Positions 1 to 6,294 of a DNA stretch of 10,915 nt are shown here, in pieces. Numbering within the stretch: the stretch's first letter is position 1; every line of letters begins with the position of its first letter. Under the pieces are notes generated by a model, which worked only from the letters and a program-made list of their open reading frames with translations, was not told where the DNA came from and did no database searches. The stretch is from the NCBI GenBank assembly GCA_012798145.1, contig JAAZNT010000196.1, positions 1 through 10,915 on the forward strand, read 5' to 3'. Both the position numbers and the translations under genes were made by a program. This DNA is from Thermoanaerobaculaceae bacterium (GTDB lineage Bacteria > Acidobacteriota > UBA4820).

Positions 1-54
1 AAAAGAAATTAGAGATTGGTTAGGGAAAATGGAAGATAAGTGCACATAGGCGCT

Positions 55-159
55 GGGGGGTGAGATGCAAGGAAGACGAGGGGGTGGAAACGGAGACGAC
101 CTTGTGGTCGTTGAGTATTCCATCCCCCGAAGTCTGACGCAGCAGATTGCCTCCCTCCC
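55..159 (+). ncRNA. Candidate structured RNA of unknown family
   Basis: This GC-rich island in AT-rich surroundings folds by hand into a long rod. The closing stem pairs 55-60 with 154-159, 62-64 with 151-153 and 67-70 with 147-150. Next come an asymmetric bubble (71-73 against 136-146), a short stem 74-77/132-135, and an internal loop GA (78-79) facing GAA (129-131) that could form tandem sheared G-A pairs. Above this is a stem GGGGGTGGAA (80-89) with 118-128, having one bulged T at 123. At the tip is a 7-bp hairpin, 95-101/106-112, with loop TTGT. Two pairs (58 with 156, 95 with 112) are G-U if read on the plus strand but A-C if read on the minus strand, so plus is favoured. I compared it by eye with SRP RNA, tmRNA, RNase P RNA, 6S RNA and the glmS ribozyme and could not match it. 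The 5' end may extend left of position 55 or of the window. I see no clear promoter or intrinsic terminator. Confidence 0.4.
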
Positions 160-197
160 AAAATCTATTTTTCAAAGGGTTAATAAAACTTTATTCT

Positions 198-229
198 CAA
201 ATAGTTATTGTTTTTAAAAAACTATTTTG
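198..229. repeat. AT-rich imperfect inverted repeat downstream of the kinase gene
   Basis: CAAATAGTT (198-206) is matched by AACTATTTTG (220-229), giving nine pairs with one extra T and an A/T-only loop containing T-run and A-run tracts. It lies about 20 bases beyond the kinase stop codon in that gene's direction and could act as a weak or bidirectional transcription end. It is too AT-rich to be a convincing intrinsic terminator, and a chance palindrome is possible in such DNA. Confidence 0.3.
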
Positions 230-249
230 AACTTCGGAGTGATTTTGGT

Positions 250-1200
250 TTAATCTTGCTTTTGTCCGCAGGAGGGACACCTTGAAGCCCTTTTAGGAAG
301 GGGTCTTCTGCAGTTGAAACAAAAAGATTCTTTGGCTTCTTCTCTAAATCTTATTCTGTCGCGAATTTCCTGAATTTCCCTTTCTTTAAGAGGGGAATGG
401 CGAAGTTTTTTAAGGTCAAGGAGAAGGTCTGCCGCAGATTTGTATCTTTGGCTCATATCTCTTGCCATCGCTCTCACTATTATTTCATTGAATTCTTTGC
501 TTACCGATTTTTTTCTAATGATTGGCGGGGTGAACCTTCCCAAAGAAACAAGTTCTTCAATTTTTTGCGGGCTTATGTCGAAGAAAGGCAGAGTTCCTGT
601 TATCATTTCATACATCATTACGCCAATGGAATAGACATCAGAAGCGTAAGTCGCTCTTCCCTGAAAATGTTCTGGAGCCATATAGGGAGGAGAACCGATT
701 CGTGTTGAAGCGTAAGATTCGTCATCTTTCAAAAGTCGTGAAATGGAAAAATCTGTCACTTTGGCGATATCATCTTTTGTCAATAGAACATTTGAAGGTC
801 TTAAATCTCGATGGAGAATATTCTGTTTGTGGGCATAACAAACTGCATCTGTTATTTCAATTGAGAAGCCGATAGCTTTTGCTTCATCAAGGCACTGAAC
901 TTTTGCGAGCCTTTCGGCAAGAGATTCACCGTCAACATATTCCATAACTATGTAAAAAATTTCTGTTTCAGGGTCAACTTCTGCGGTAAGAACTGAAACT
1001 ATATTTGGATGGCTCAGAGGCGCCATAAGTTTTGCTTCAATCGTTAGTTTATCTTTTTCCTGATTTTGATTGTGAGGGACTTTTAAGGCGACGAGCTTTG
1101 AAATTATAGTGTCTTCGGCAAGATAAACTGAACCAAATCCGCCCGTGCCAAGCGATTTTATTATTCTGTATTTGCCAACAATCTGGTCTTTAAGAAACAT
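250..1200 (-). CDS. Soluble Ser/Thr protein kinase (Hanks type) with C-terminal zinc ribbon
   Basis: This 316-residue protein is a eukaryotic-like kinase (Pkinase family) expected to phosphorylate Ser/Thr on protein targets in the cytoplasm. Residues 11-267 show the full fold: glycine loop GTGGFGSV (18-25), ATP-anchoring Lys40, likely Glu55 of helix C, HRD (130-132) with catalytic Asp132, Asn137, metal-binding Asp150, APE (175-177) and Asp188 of the SDVYS motif. Two departures stand out: the catalytic loop reads HRDLRPSN, with Arg where Ser/Thr kinases usually have Lys, and the DFG motif reads DFS. A charged, probably helical linker (about 270-292) leads to a zinc ribbon with CxxC pairs at 294/297 and 308/311. 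No membrane segment or PASTA repeats are present, unlike PknB-type receptors. It is the last gene of a leftward three-gene operon, 23 bases after the cupin gene. I predict activity despite the DFS change; the substrate is unknown. Confidence 0.94.
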   Translation of the reverse strand: MFLKDQIVGKYRIIKSLGTGGFGSVYLAEDTIISKLVALKVPHNQNQEKDKLTIEAKLMAPLSHPNIVSVLTAEVDPETEIFYIVMEYVDGESLAERLAKVQCLDEAKAIGFSIEITDAVCYAHKQNILHRDLRPSNVLLTKDDIAKVTDFSISRLLKDDESYASTRIGSPPYMAPEHFQGRATYASDVYSIGVMMYEMITGTLPFFDISPQKIEELVSLGRFTPPIIRKKSVSKEFNEIIVRAMARDMSQRYKSAADLLLDLKKLRHSPLKEREIQEIRDRIRFREEAKESFCFNCRRPLPKRASRCPSCGQKQD

Positions 1201-1223
1201 TTTTTCGCTAAAGCCCTTTCAAA

Positions 1224-1493
1224 TCAGCCAAATTTATAATGCTTTTTGACAGGCTTTAAAACTTTCCACTTGCAGGAAAGTCCTTTGGAAAAAATGACAA
1301 AATCCCCTTCCCCGAATTGAATATTGCCTTCATCTGTCTCAACAACAACGCTACCCTCAAGGAAATAGCACGCTTCCTTTTCGTCGTAATGCCAGTCAAA
1401 AGTTGAAATGTCACATTCCCATATTGGCCAAGATTTTACGCCAAGTTCCTTGATTTTCTCTTCGCTAATGTTTTTCTCTACAATTACTTTCAT
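1224..1493 (-). CDS. Small single-domain cupin protein (DUF861/EutQ-like)
   Basis: An 89-residue protein made of essentially one cupin beta-barrel. The core runs from about residue 22 to 86: a tryptophan-rich opening (SWPIWECDIS), then WHYDEKEACYFLEGSV (34-49), which matches the first cupin motif with His35, Glu40 and a following Gly47, then FGEGDFVIF (60-68) matching the second motif, and the closing KGLSCKWKV and KKHY. The pattern fits the Cupin_3/DUF861 group, which includes EutQ-like and ureidoglycine-aminohydrolase-like proteins but is mostly uncharacterised. With so few histidines, metal binding is uncertain. A GGAG lies five bases before the ATG. It sits between the DUF4190-type gene (15-base gap) and the kinase gene (23-base gap), in one transcription unit. 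It could sense or bind a small ligand; no substrate can be read from the sequence. Confidence 0.85.
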   Translation of the reverse strand: MKVIVEKNISEEKIKELGVKSWPIWECDISTFDWHYDEKEACYFLEGSVVVETDEGNIQFGEGDFVIFSKGLSCKWKVLKPVKKHYKFG

Positions 1494-1508
1494 TTATTCT
1501 CCAAAAGT

Positions 1509-1871
1509 TTAAAAAGGTCTTAATGAACTCAAAATCGCCATTCCGCCATAGAAGAAATACCAGCCAACCCACAAACAAGTCCAAAGCAATGACCAAAGAC
1601 CAAGAATTATTCCAACTATTGCCATCCACTTGCCACTTTCAGGAGATTTCCCCGCCTTAATATTATTGTTTTCTATCCAGCCGACTACTATTGCAGGTAT
1701 TCCGGCAAAAAGACCGCAGCAACAAAAAACTAAACTTAAGATCCCTAAAATCAGTGCTGTGATAGCAAGCCCTGATGCTTTTTCTTCTTTTTCTTTCACT
1801 ACTTCAGCGTTGTAAACTTTTTCTTTTCCCTCTTCGCTTTTTACTTGGGTTTCTTTAGTTTCATTGTCCAT
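1509..1871 (-). CDS. DUF4190-like small membrane protein with two transmembrane segments
   Basis: I place the start at the ATG at 1871 (MDNETKE..., 120 residues). A GGAGG at 1877-1881 lies five bases upstream of it. The in-frame ATG at 1883 overlaps that ribosome binding site and has none of its own. The first 32 residues are highly charged (Lys/Glu-rich) and probably cytoplasmic. Two hydrophobic stretches follow, at about 33-66 and 83-116. The pattern ASGLAITALILGILSLVFCC, a Gly-rich turn, then GKWMAIVGIILGLWSLLW is typical of the DUF4190 family, whose function is unknown and which is often attached to or encoded beside signalling and envelope genes. The three consecutive Cys in the first segment are notable. 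It is the first gene of the leftward operon that ends with the protein kinase, so a role as membrane partner or substrate of the kinase is possible but only inferred. Confidence 0.85.
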   Translation of the reverse strand: MDNETKETQVKSEEGKEKVYNAEVVKEKEEKASGLAITALILGILSLVFCCCGLFAGIPAIVVGWIENNNIKAGKSPESGKWMAIVGIILGLWSLLWTCLWVGWYFFYGGMAILSSLRPF

Positions 1872-1876
1872 GAAAA

Positions 1877-1881
1877 CCTCC
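1877..1881 (-). promoter_or_regulatory. Ribosome binding site that decides the DUF4190-like start
   Basis: GGAGG on the minus strand with a 5-base spacer (TTTTC) to the ATG at 1871. The upstream in-frame ATG at 1883 shares its last base with this motif, so translation most likely begins at 1871. Confidence 0.75.
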
Positions 1882-1897
1882 ATTAAACTCCAAAAAT

Positions 1898-1925
1898 ATT
1901 ATATCATATTCCTTTTTGAAATGAA
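1898..1925 (-). promoter_or_regulatory. Extended -10 promoter for the leftward operon
   Basis: On the minus strand, a perfect TATAAT (1903 to 1898) is preceded by TG one base away (TGATATAAT, 1906 to 1898), the extended -10 form used by sigma70-type polymerase. A weak -35 match, TTCATT (1925 to 1920), lies 16 bases upstream. Transcription would begin near 1890, leaving a leader of about 20 bases with the GGAGG site. The gap to the rightward MEMO gene is only 106 bases, so the two promoters probably share this region. On the plus side I see only a weak candidate (TATTCT at 1955-1960 without a clear -35). Confidence 0.6.
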
Positions 1926-1977
1926 TCGGATTTTTTTCTTTCTCAAAATAGTGATATTCTTTATATCTGGAGATTAA

Positions 1978-2802
1978 ATGGCTTTTAGCGGCTGGACAAG
2001 AAATTCAGTTTTTGCTGACTTGTTTTATCCCGGCAATCCATTACAATTGAAAACAACTGTTGAGCGTTTGCTTGTTAGAGAAAAAGAGATAAAGGATACA
2101 TCCTTTTTGCTCGTTCCTCATGCAGGGTATATTTATTCTGGAAGCGTTGCTGGGAAAACATTCGCGTGTTCTGACATTTCACAAAGAGTTATTGTTTTAG
2201 GCCCCAACCACACAGGTTTTGGAAGACCTATATCAATTTGGACAAAAGGATTCTGGAAAACCCCTCTTGGCTTGCTCAATATTGATGAAGAAATCTCGGA
2301 AGAGTTAATAAATATTCTTGGCAAAGAGTGTGAAGACAAAGAGGGACATTTGAAAGAGCATTCAATAGAGGTTGAAATTCCCTTCCTGCAGGTCCGATAT
2401 GAGAAGGTTGATTTTGTTCCAATCTGTGTTGGAACTGAAAATTATGTTGAACTTATTGAACTTGGAAACGCTATTTCGGAAGTTGTTAAAAAGTTTGAGA
2501 ATAATGTTTCAATAATTGTCTCTTCTGATATGAACCATTATGAAAGAGCGGAAATAAATAGAGTCAAAGACGAAGCGGCATTAAAAGCGATAGAAAAACT
2601 TGACTCAAAGGAGCTTTATGAGGTTGTTGCAGAAAAAAACATTTCTATGTGCGGCTACGCTCCTTGTGTTGCTTCTATTTCTGCTTTAAGCAAACTCGGT
2701 AAGTGGAAAGTAGAATTGGTTGATTACTCGCATTCAGGAGTTTTCACCAACAGCGATGAAGAAGTTGTCTCTTATGCGGGAGTAAGATGCTTCAAAGAAT
2801 AA
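1978..2802 (+). CDS. amrB: AmmeMemoRadiSam system protein B (MEMO1 family)
   Basis: A 274-residue protein of the MEMO1 family, full length and single-domain, related to class III extradiol dioxygenases. Conserved blocks are VPHAGYIYSG (46-55), LGPNHTGFG (74-82), EHSIEVEIPFLQ (127-138), SSDMNHYE (182-189) and MCGYAPC (224-230). His48, His78 and Cys225 align with the metal-site His/His/Cys of human MEMO1; His128, Asp184 and His187 are also conserved. In many bacteria and archaea this protein is one of three, together with an AMMECR1-domain protein and a radical SAM enzyme; neither is in this window. The exact reaction of the bacterial system is not settled. GGAG at 1969-1972 lies five bases before the ATG. 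The last 16 bases overlap the lptD start, so the two are co-translated. The family call is firm; the biological role here is unknown. Confidence 0.92.
   Translation: MAFSGWTRNSVFADLFYPGNPLQLKTTVERLLVREKEIKDTSFLLVPHAGYIYSGSVAGKTFACSDISQRVIVLGPNHTGFGRPISIWTKGFWKTPLGLLNIDEEISEELINILGKECEDKEGHLKEHSIEVEIPFLQVRYEKVDFVPICVGTENYVELIELGNAISEVVKKFENNVSIIVSSDMNHYERAEINRVKDEAALKAIEKLDSKELYEVVAEKNISMCGYAPCVASISALSKLGKWKVELVDYSHSGVFTNSDEEVVSYAGVRCFKE
2778..2782 (+). promoter_or_regulatory. lptD ribosome binding site inside the MEMO gene
   Basis: GGGAG, four bases before the ATG at 2787, lies inside the end of the upstream MEMO coding sequence. It supports the overlapping start and coupled translation of the two genes. 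Confidence 0.65.
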
Positions 2803-4940
2803 CGGTTGCAATATCGTTGCTGATTTTTTCTTTTTCCTATTTTGCTATTATCAACCCAATTCCATTTAAGCCGAAACCATCAGGAAAGATCGTTCAGCAA
2901 AAAGATGCAGAAAGTAAAACCGAAAAAAAAGAGCAAGGAAAATACACGCTGACATTTGATGAAGTTGAAACAATTTCTCCTGATGTTTACAAGGCGGTAG
3001 GAAATGTCAGATACGAAAGCGAAGATATTCTTTTGACTTGCGACACTTTGATTTACGATAAAAACAAAAACTCAATCCATTCAGAGGGAAATGTTGCCAT
3101 AGATTTTAAAGATTTTACAGTTTCAGGAAATATGCTTGATTACAACACTGAAGATAAAACGGGAACAATATATGACGCTATGGGGCAGGAAAAATCTGGA
3201 GATTACACAGTAATAGCAAAGATAATAAGAAAAACTGGAGAAGATTGGTATGAAGTTGAAGACGCTCTTTTCACTTCATGCAACTCCTCTCTTCCGTCTT
3301 GGAGTTTGAAAGTTTCAAGGGGGAAATTTCATATAAATCATTATGCCTATTTACACAATCCGAGGTTCAGGGTGAGAAACTTTCCCATTGTTTATACTCC
3401 TTATCTGATATGGCCCATTAAACCTGACAGGTCAACGGGATTTCTTCTTCCAACAATAGGAAGCTCAAACACGAAGGGGCTTTCTATCGGAACTGCTTTT
3501 TATTATGCTCCCAAAGATTTTTGGGACGCAACCTTGTATTACGACTATTATGAAAAAGCGGGAAACGGATTCGGGCTTGAATTCAGATACGCTTTAACAG
3601 AAAGAGATTACGGATATTTTTCAGGATACTACATTTCAGACAAGATAACCGATAAAAAAAGATGGTATTTCAACGCAGGAAACACAGGGGAAATAGGCGG
3701 AAAATGGAAATATCTTCTTGATGTTAACCTTATATCGGATGCAGATTTCTTCAGAGATTATGAAAGAGATTATTCAAAAGGAACCAAGGGGAATTTTGAT
3801 TCAACATTTTTTCTTACAAGAAAAATTTACGACGGAAATCTTAATTTTATTCTTGAAAGAAGAGTTGAATATTATGATTTCAATGAAAAACTGACTCAAA
3901 AAGCCATCCCCAAAATAGAATTTCGTCTTCCTCAAACAAAATTGAAATGGGGAGTTTTTCTCTCGCTTGAAACCTCTTTCTCTGAAATTTCGCAGGAATT
4001 CTTAAATGCAAATGAGATTTCTTATTATCGATTTGATTTTCATCCAAGTCTCGAAGCGCCTTTTTACACACCGCCGTTTATTGACATTATTCCTTCTCTG
4101 GAGATTAGAGAAACATACTATTCTGAAGGGTGGGACGAAAAAGAAACGGGAGATTCTGTTTTAAGAAGGCAGATTGTTGGCGGATTAGCCATCTCTGGAC
4201 CAAGGTTCTTTAAGAAATTCAAAAATTCTTCAAAACACCTTTTTGAACCTTTTGCAGAGATAAAGATAGAATCTTCTCACAAAAAAGAAGGGTATCCTCT
4301 CTATGATGAAATAGATGTCCTTGACTCTGTTGGGGATCAAATCAAATATGGAGTTAGAAACAGATTCTATGCCCCTGATGGAAGATTGACGAGCGAGATT
4401 GAAGTCAGCCAGTCAAAGAATTACGATTATCCGTTAAGTTTTTCAAATGAGAAAACCTCAAATTTTTCGCCGCTTGTATTTTCTTTCAAGTATTGGCCTA
4501 AAAAACTTTTCAGTTTTGACTTAAAACTTTCCTACCATCCAATAACAGGAAGGATTGAAGATAGGTCATTGTCAGTATCTTTTTCAACTCCCAAGAGAGA
4601 GCAGTTTTTCAGATTTTCCTATTACTATTCAAACAATCCAAGTGTGAATACTTCAATATTTAAGGCAAAATATGAAGAACTTTTGTTAAACGCATCTCTT
4701 AGGATTTTTAATGGAAAGTGCACTCTCCAACCGCATCTTGAAAGAGACCTTGTTGACAATAAATGGAGAAACGCAAGAATAATTATGTGGTATCACGGCT
4801 ACTGCTTTAATGTTGGGATTGAAGCGGGAAGGAGAGAGATCGGCTATTTCAGAGACACTTCCTTCAGAATACTTGTGAGTCTTAAACAGGTTGGAACTGT
4901 AGTAGATCTTTTCGGCGGAAGCGAAGAACTGAAATATTGA
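2787..4940 (+). CDS. lptD: LPS-assembly outer membrane protein LptD
   Basis: This 717-residue protein is the beta-barrel that, with the lipoprotein LptE, inserts lipopolysaccharide into the outer leaflet of the outer membrane. Residues 1-22 look like a signal peptide or anchor (LQRITVAISLLIFSFSYFA). A Lys/Glu-rich linker follows, then an LptA/OstA-like beta-jellyroll at about 52-150 (repeated short strands such as VGNVRYESEDI and EGNVAIDF). The conserved junction segment is clear: FTSCN (162-166), PSWSL (170-174), the FRVRNFPIVYTPYLIWPI stretch (194-211) and RSTGFLLP (215-222). From about 230 to the end there are alternating aromatic strands expected of the barrel. Cysteines occur at 85, 165, 645 and 673; in E. 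coli, disulfides join the N-terminal domain to the barrel, so 165 with a C-terminal Cys is possible. It is slightly shorter than the 784-residue E. coli protein. It overlaps the MEMO gene by 16 bases, and the next gene starts one base after its stop. Confidence 0.93.
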   Translation: MLQRITVAISLLIFSFSYFAIINPIPFKPKPSGKIVQQKDAESKTEKKEQGKYTLTFDEVETISPDVYKAVGNVRYESEDILLTCDTLIYDKNKNSIHSEGNVAIDFKDFTVSGNMLDYNTEDKTGTIYDAMGQEKSGDYTVIAKIIRKTGEDWYEVEDALFTSCNSSLPSWSLKVSRGKFHINHYAYLHNPRFRVRNFPIVYTPYLIWPIKPDRSTGFLLPTIGSSNTKGLSIGTAFYYAPKDFWDATLYYDYYEKAGNGFGLEFRYALTERDYGYFSGYYISDKITDKKRWYFNAGNTGEIGGKWKYLLDVNLISDADFFRDYERDYSKGTKGNFDSTFFLTRKIYDGNLNFILERRVEYYDFNEKLTQKAIPKIEFRLPQTKLKWGVFLSLETSFSEISQEFLNANEISYYRFDFHPSLEAPFYTPPFIDIIPSLEIRETYYSEGWDEKETGDSVLRRQIVGGLAISGPRFFKKFKNSSKHLFEPFAEIKIESSHKKEGYPLYDEIDVLDSVGDQIKYGVRNRFYAPDGRLTSEIEVSQSKNYDYPLSFSNEKTSNFSPLVFSFKYWPKKLFSFDLKLSYHPITGRIEDRSLSVSFSTPKREQFFRFSYYYSNNPSVNTSIFKAKYEELLLNASLRIFNGKCTLQPHLERDLVDNKWRNARIIMWYHGYCFNVGIEAGRREIGYFRDTSFRILVSLKQVGTVVDLFGGSEELKY

Positions 4941-4941
4941 G

Positions 4942-6294
4942 ATGAGAAAATTAATACACTTTTCAATGGGCTTTTTCGCTCTTTTGCTGAAGTTCCTTTC
5001 TCCTTTAGAGGCGATGATTTGTGCCGTTGCAGCTTTTTTGCATAACCTTTATATTTTTCCTTTTTATGGAAGAAGAAAAATTGAAAAAGATTTTGAGAAA
5101 GAAAAAAGATATTCAGCCATTGTCAGTTATCCGGCTGTCGTCTTTTTTATCATTCTATTTTCATATTTAACAAATTTTAAAGATATTAAGATGGCTATGG
5201 CTGTTGCTGCTTCCTCTTGGGCTGTTTTGTCATTTGGGGATTCAGTTGCAGGATTTTTAGGAAAAATTTTAGGAGGACCAAGACTCCTTTGGAACAAAGA
5301 AAAAACTTGGGCGGGGTCAATATCTTTTTTCATTTTTTCGGGGTTGTTTTCCTATCCATTTTTTAATTACACTCTTGAAAAAAAGATTTTTGATAGCGAT
5401 GCGAAACTTTTGATGCTAACACTACTATGTGCCTTTTGTTGCGCAGTTGTAGAATCCCTGAGCGGTCAGTATGACGACAATATTTCTTTTCCATTTGTTG
5501 CTTTTTCGATCTTTTCTCTTTACTCTTGTTTTGATTTTAAAGGTATGAAACAGTCGCTCTTTGTTTTTAATCTTGACAACAATTTAAACGCTATTTTCCT
5601 TTTCACCCTTGTATCCATAAATTTTGGTTTTGCGCTTGTGGCTTATCTAAAAAAATGGGTTGACTTAAAAGGTTTTCTTTTTGGATTGTTTCTTGGCTTT
5701 GTAGTTATATTATCAAGAGGAATTAAAGGATACATTGTTCTTATCCTTTTTTTCTTAATTGCTAATTTCAGCACTTTTTACAGGAAAAAATTAAAAGAGG
5801 AAAGAGGAATAGAAGAAGAAAACAAAGGGAGAAGGGGAATAGAATCTGTTTTTTCAAAAGGTTTGGCGCCGATGGTTTTTTCGTTTTTTTCTTTTGAAGC
5901 GTTTGCTTTATGTCTTTCTTTCTATGCGTCAGACACAGTCGCCACAGAGTTTGGAAAAACGAGTCAGGGAAAAACTTTTTCCCTTATTGAGTTGAAAGAA
6001 GTTGCTCCGGGAATTAGCGGAGCAGTAACTCTAAAAGGAACATTTTACGGCATTCTTTCAATATTTGTTTTTAATTTAATTTCTTTGTTTGATTATAATT
6101 CTCACCAAATAAATATTAAATTTTTTTTGATAAGCGTTGTTCTTGTCGCGATGTTTTTCTTTATAGAATCAATTATCAACGACATCAACAAAAGGATTAG
6201 AGTAACAAGCAAAGTTTTGATTCATATAGTTCTTGGCTTTCTTCTTTGCGCTTTTTCAAGCGCCATTTCTTGCTTTGCTGGAAGTGGAAGTTAA
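4942..6294 (+). CDS. Fused prenol-kinase-like membrane protein (VTE5/SEC59-type + DUF92/VTE6-type)
   Basis: A 450-residue, highly hydrophobic protein built from two families. The N-terminal half (about 1-195) resembles the CTP-dependent polyprenol/phytol kinase and CDP-diglyceride synthase group: the opening RKLIHFSMG (2-10), SFGDSVAGFLGK (97-108), a basic NKEKTWAGS stretch (118-126) with Lys121, and AVVESLSGQYDDNISFPFVA (168-187), equivalent to the family's E...DN..iP motif. The C-terminal half (about 225-445) is DUF92 (TMEM19/VTE6 family): GRRGIESVFSKGLAP (297-310), ASDTVATEFGK (329-339) and VAPGISGAVTLKGT (354-367). In plants, VTE5 phosphorylates phytol and VTE6 phosphorylates phytyl phosphate. 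The fusion would therefore carry out both steps, giving a prenyl diphosphate. The UbiA prenyltransferase gene begins on the very next base. The start lies one base after the lptD stop. Function is inferred from family; the natural prenol is unknown. Confidence 0.85.
   Translation: MRKLIHFSMGFFALLLKFLSPLEAMICAVAAFLHNLYIFPFYGRRKIEKDFEKEKRYSAIVSYPAVVFFIILFSYLTNFKDIKMAMAVAASSWAVLSFGDSVAGFLGKILGGPRLLWNKEKTWAGSISFFIFSGLFSYPFFNYTLEKKIFDSDAKLLMLTLLCAFCCAVVESLSGQYDDNISFPFVAFSIFSLYSCFDFKGMKQSLFVFNLDNNLNAIFLFTLVSINFGFALVAYLKKWVDLKGFLFGLFLGFVVILSRGIKGYIVLILFFLIANFSTFYRKKLKEERGIEEENKGRRGIESVFSKGLAPMVFSFFSFEAFALCLSFYASDTVATEFGKTSQGKTFSLIELKEVAPGISGAVTLKGTFYGILSIFVFNLISLFDYNSHQINIKFFLISVVLVAMFFFIESIINDINKRIRVTSKVLIHIVLGFLLCAFSSAISCFAGSGS

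Noticed and set aside
80..128. Intrinsic terminator for the kinase operon
   Set aside because: The GC-rich hairpin is strong, but no run of T follows it on either strand and it lies over 120 bases past the kinase stop.
55..159. Assignment of the structured region as SRP RNA
   Set aside because: A GGAAACGGAG stretch resembles the SRP helix 8 tip, but here those bases pair in a different stem and the conserved AGCAG side of the SRP loop is not in position.
397..708. Plus-strand open frame of 103 codons opposite the kinase gene
   Set aside because: It lies entirely antisense to the well-supported kinase frame and its translation shows no recognisable domain.
1954..1960. Plus-strand -10 box for the MEMO gene
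   Set aside because: TATTCT is a fair -10 match, but the bases 17 upstream are only a T-run with no -35, so I do not list it as a promoter.
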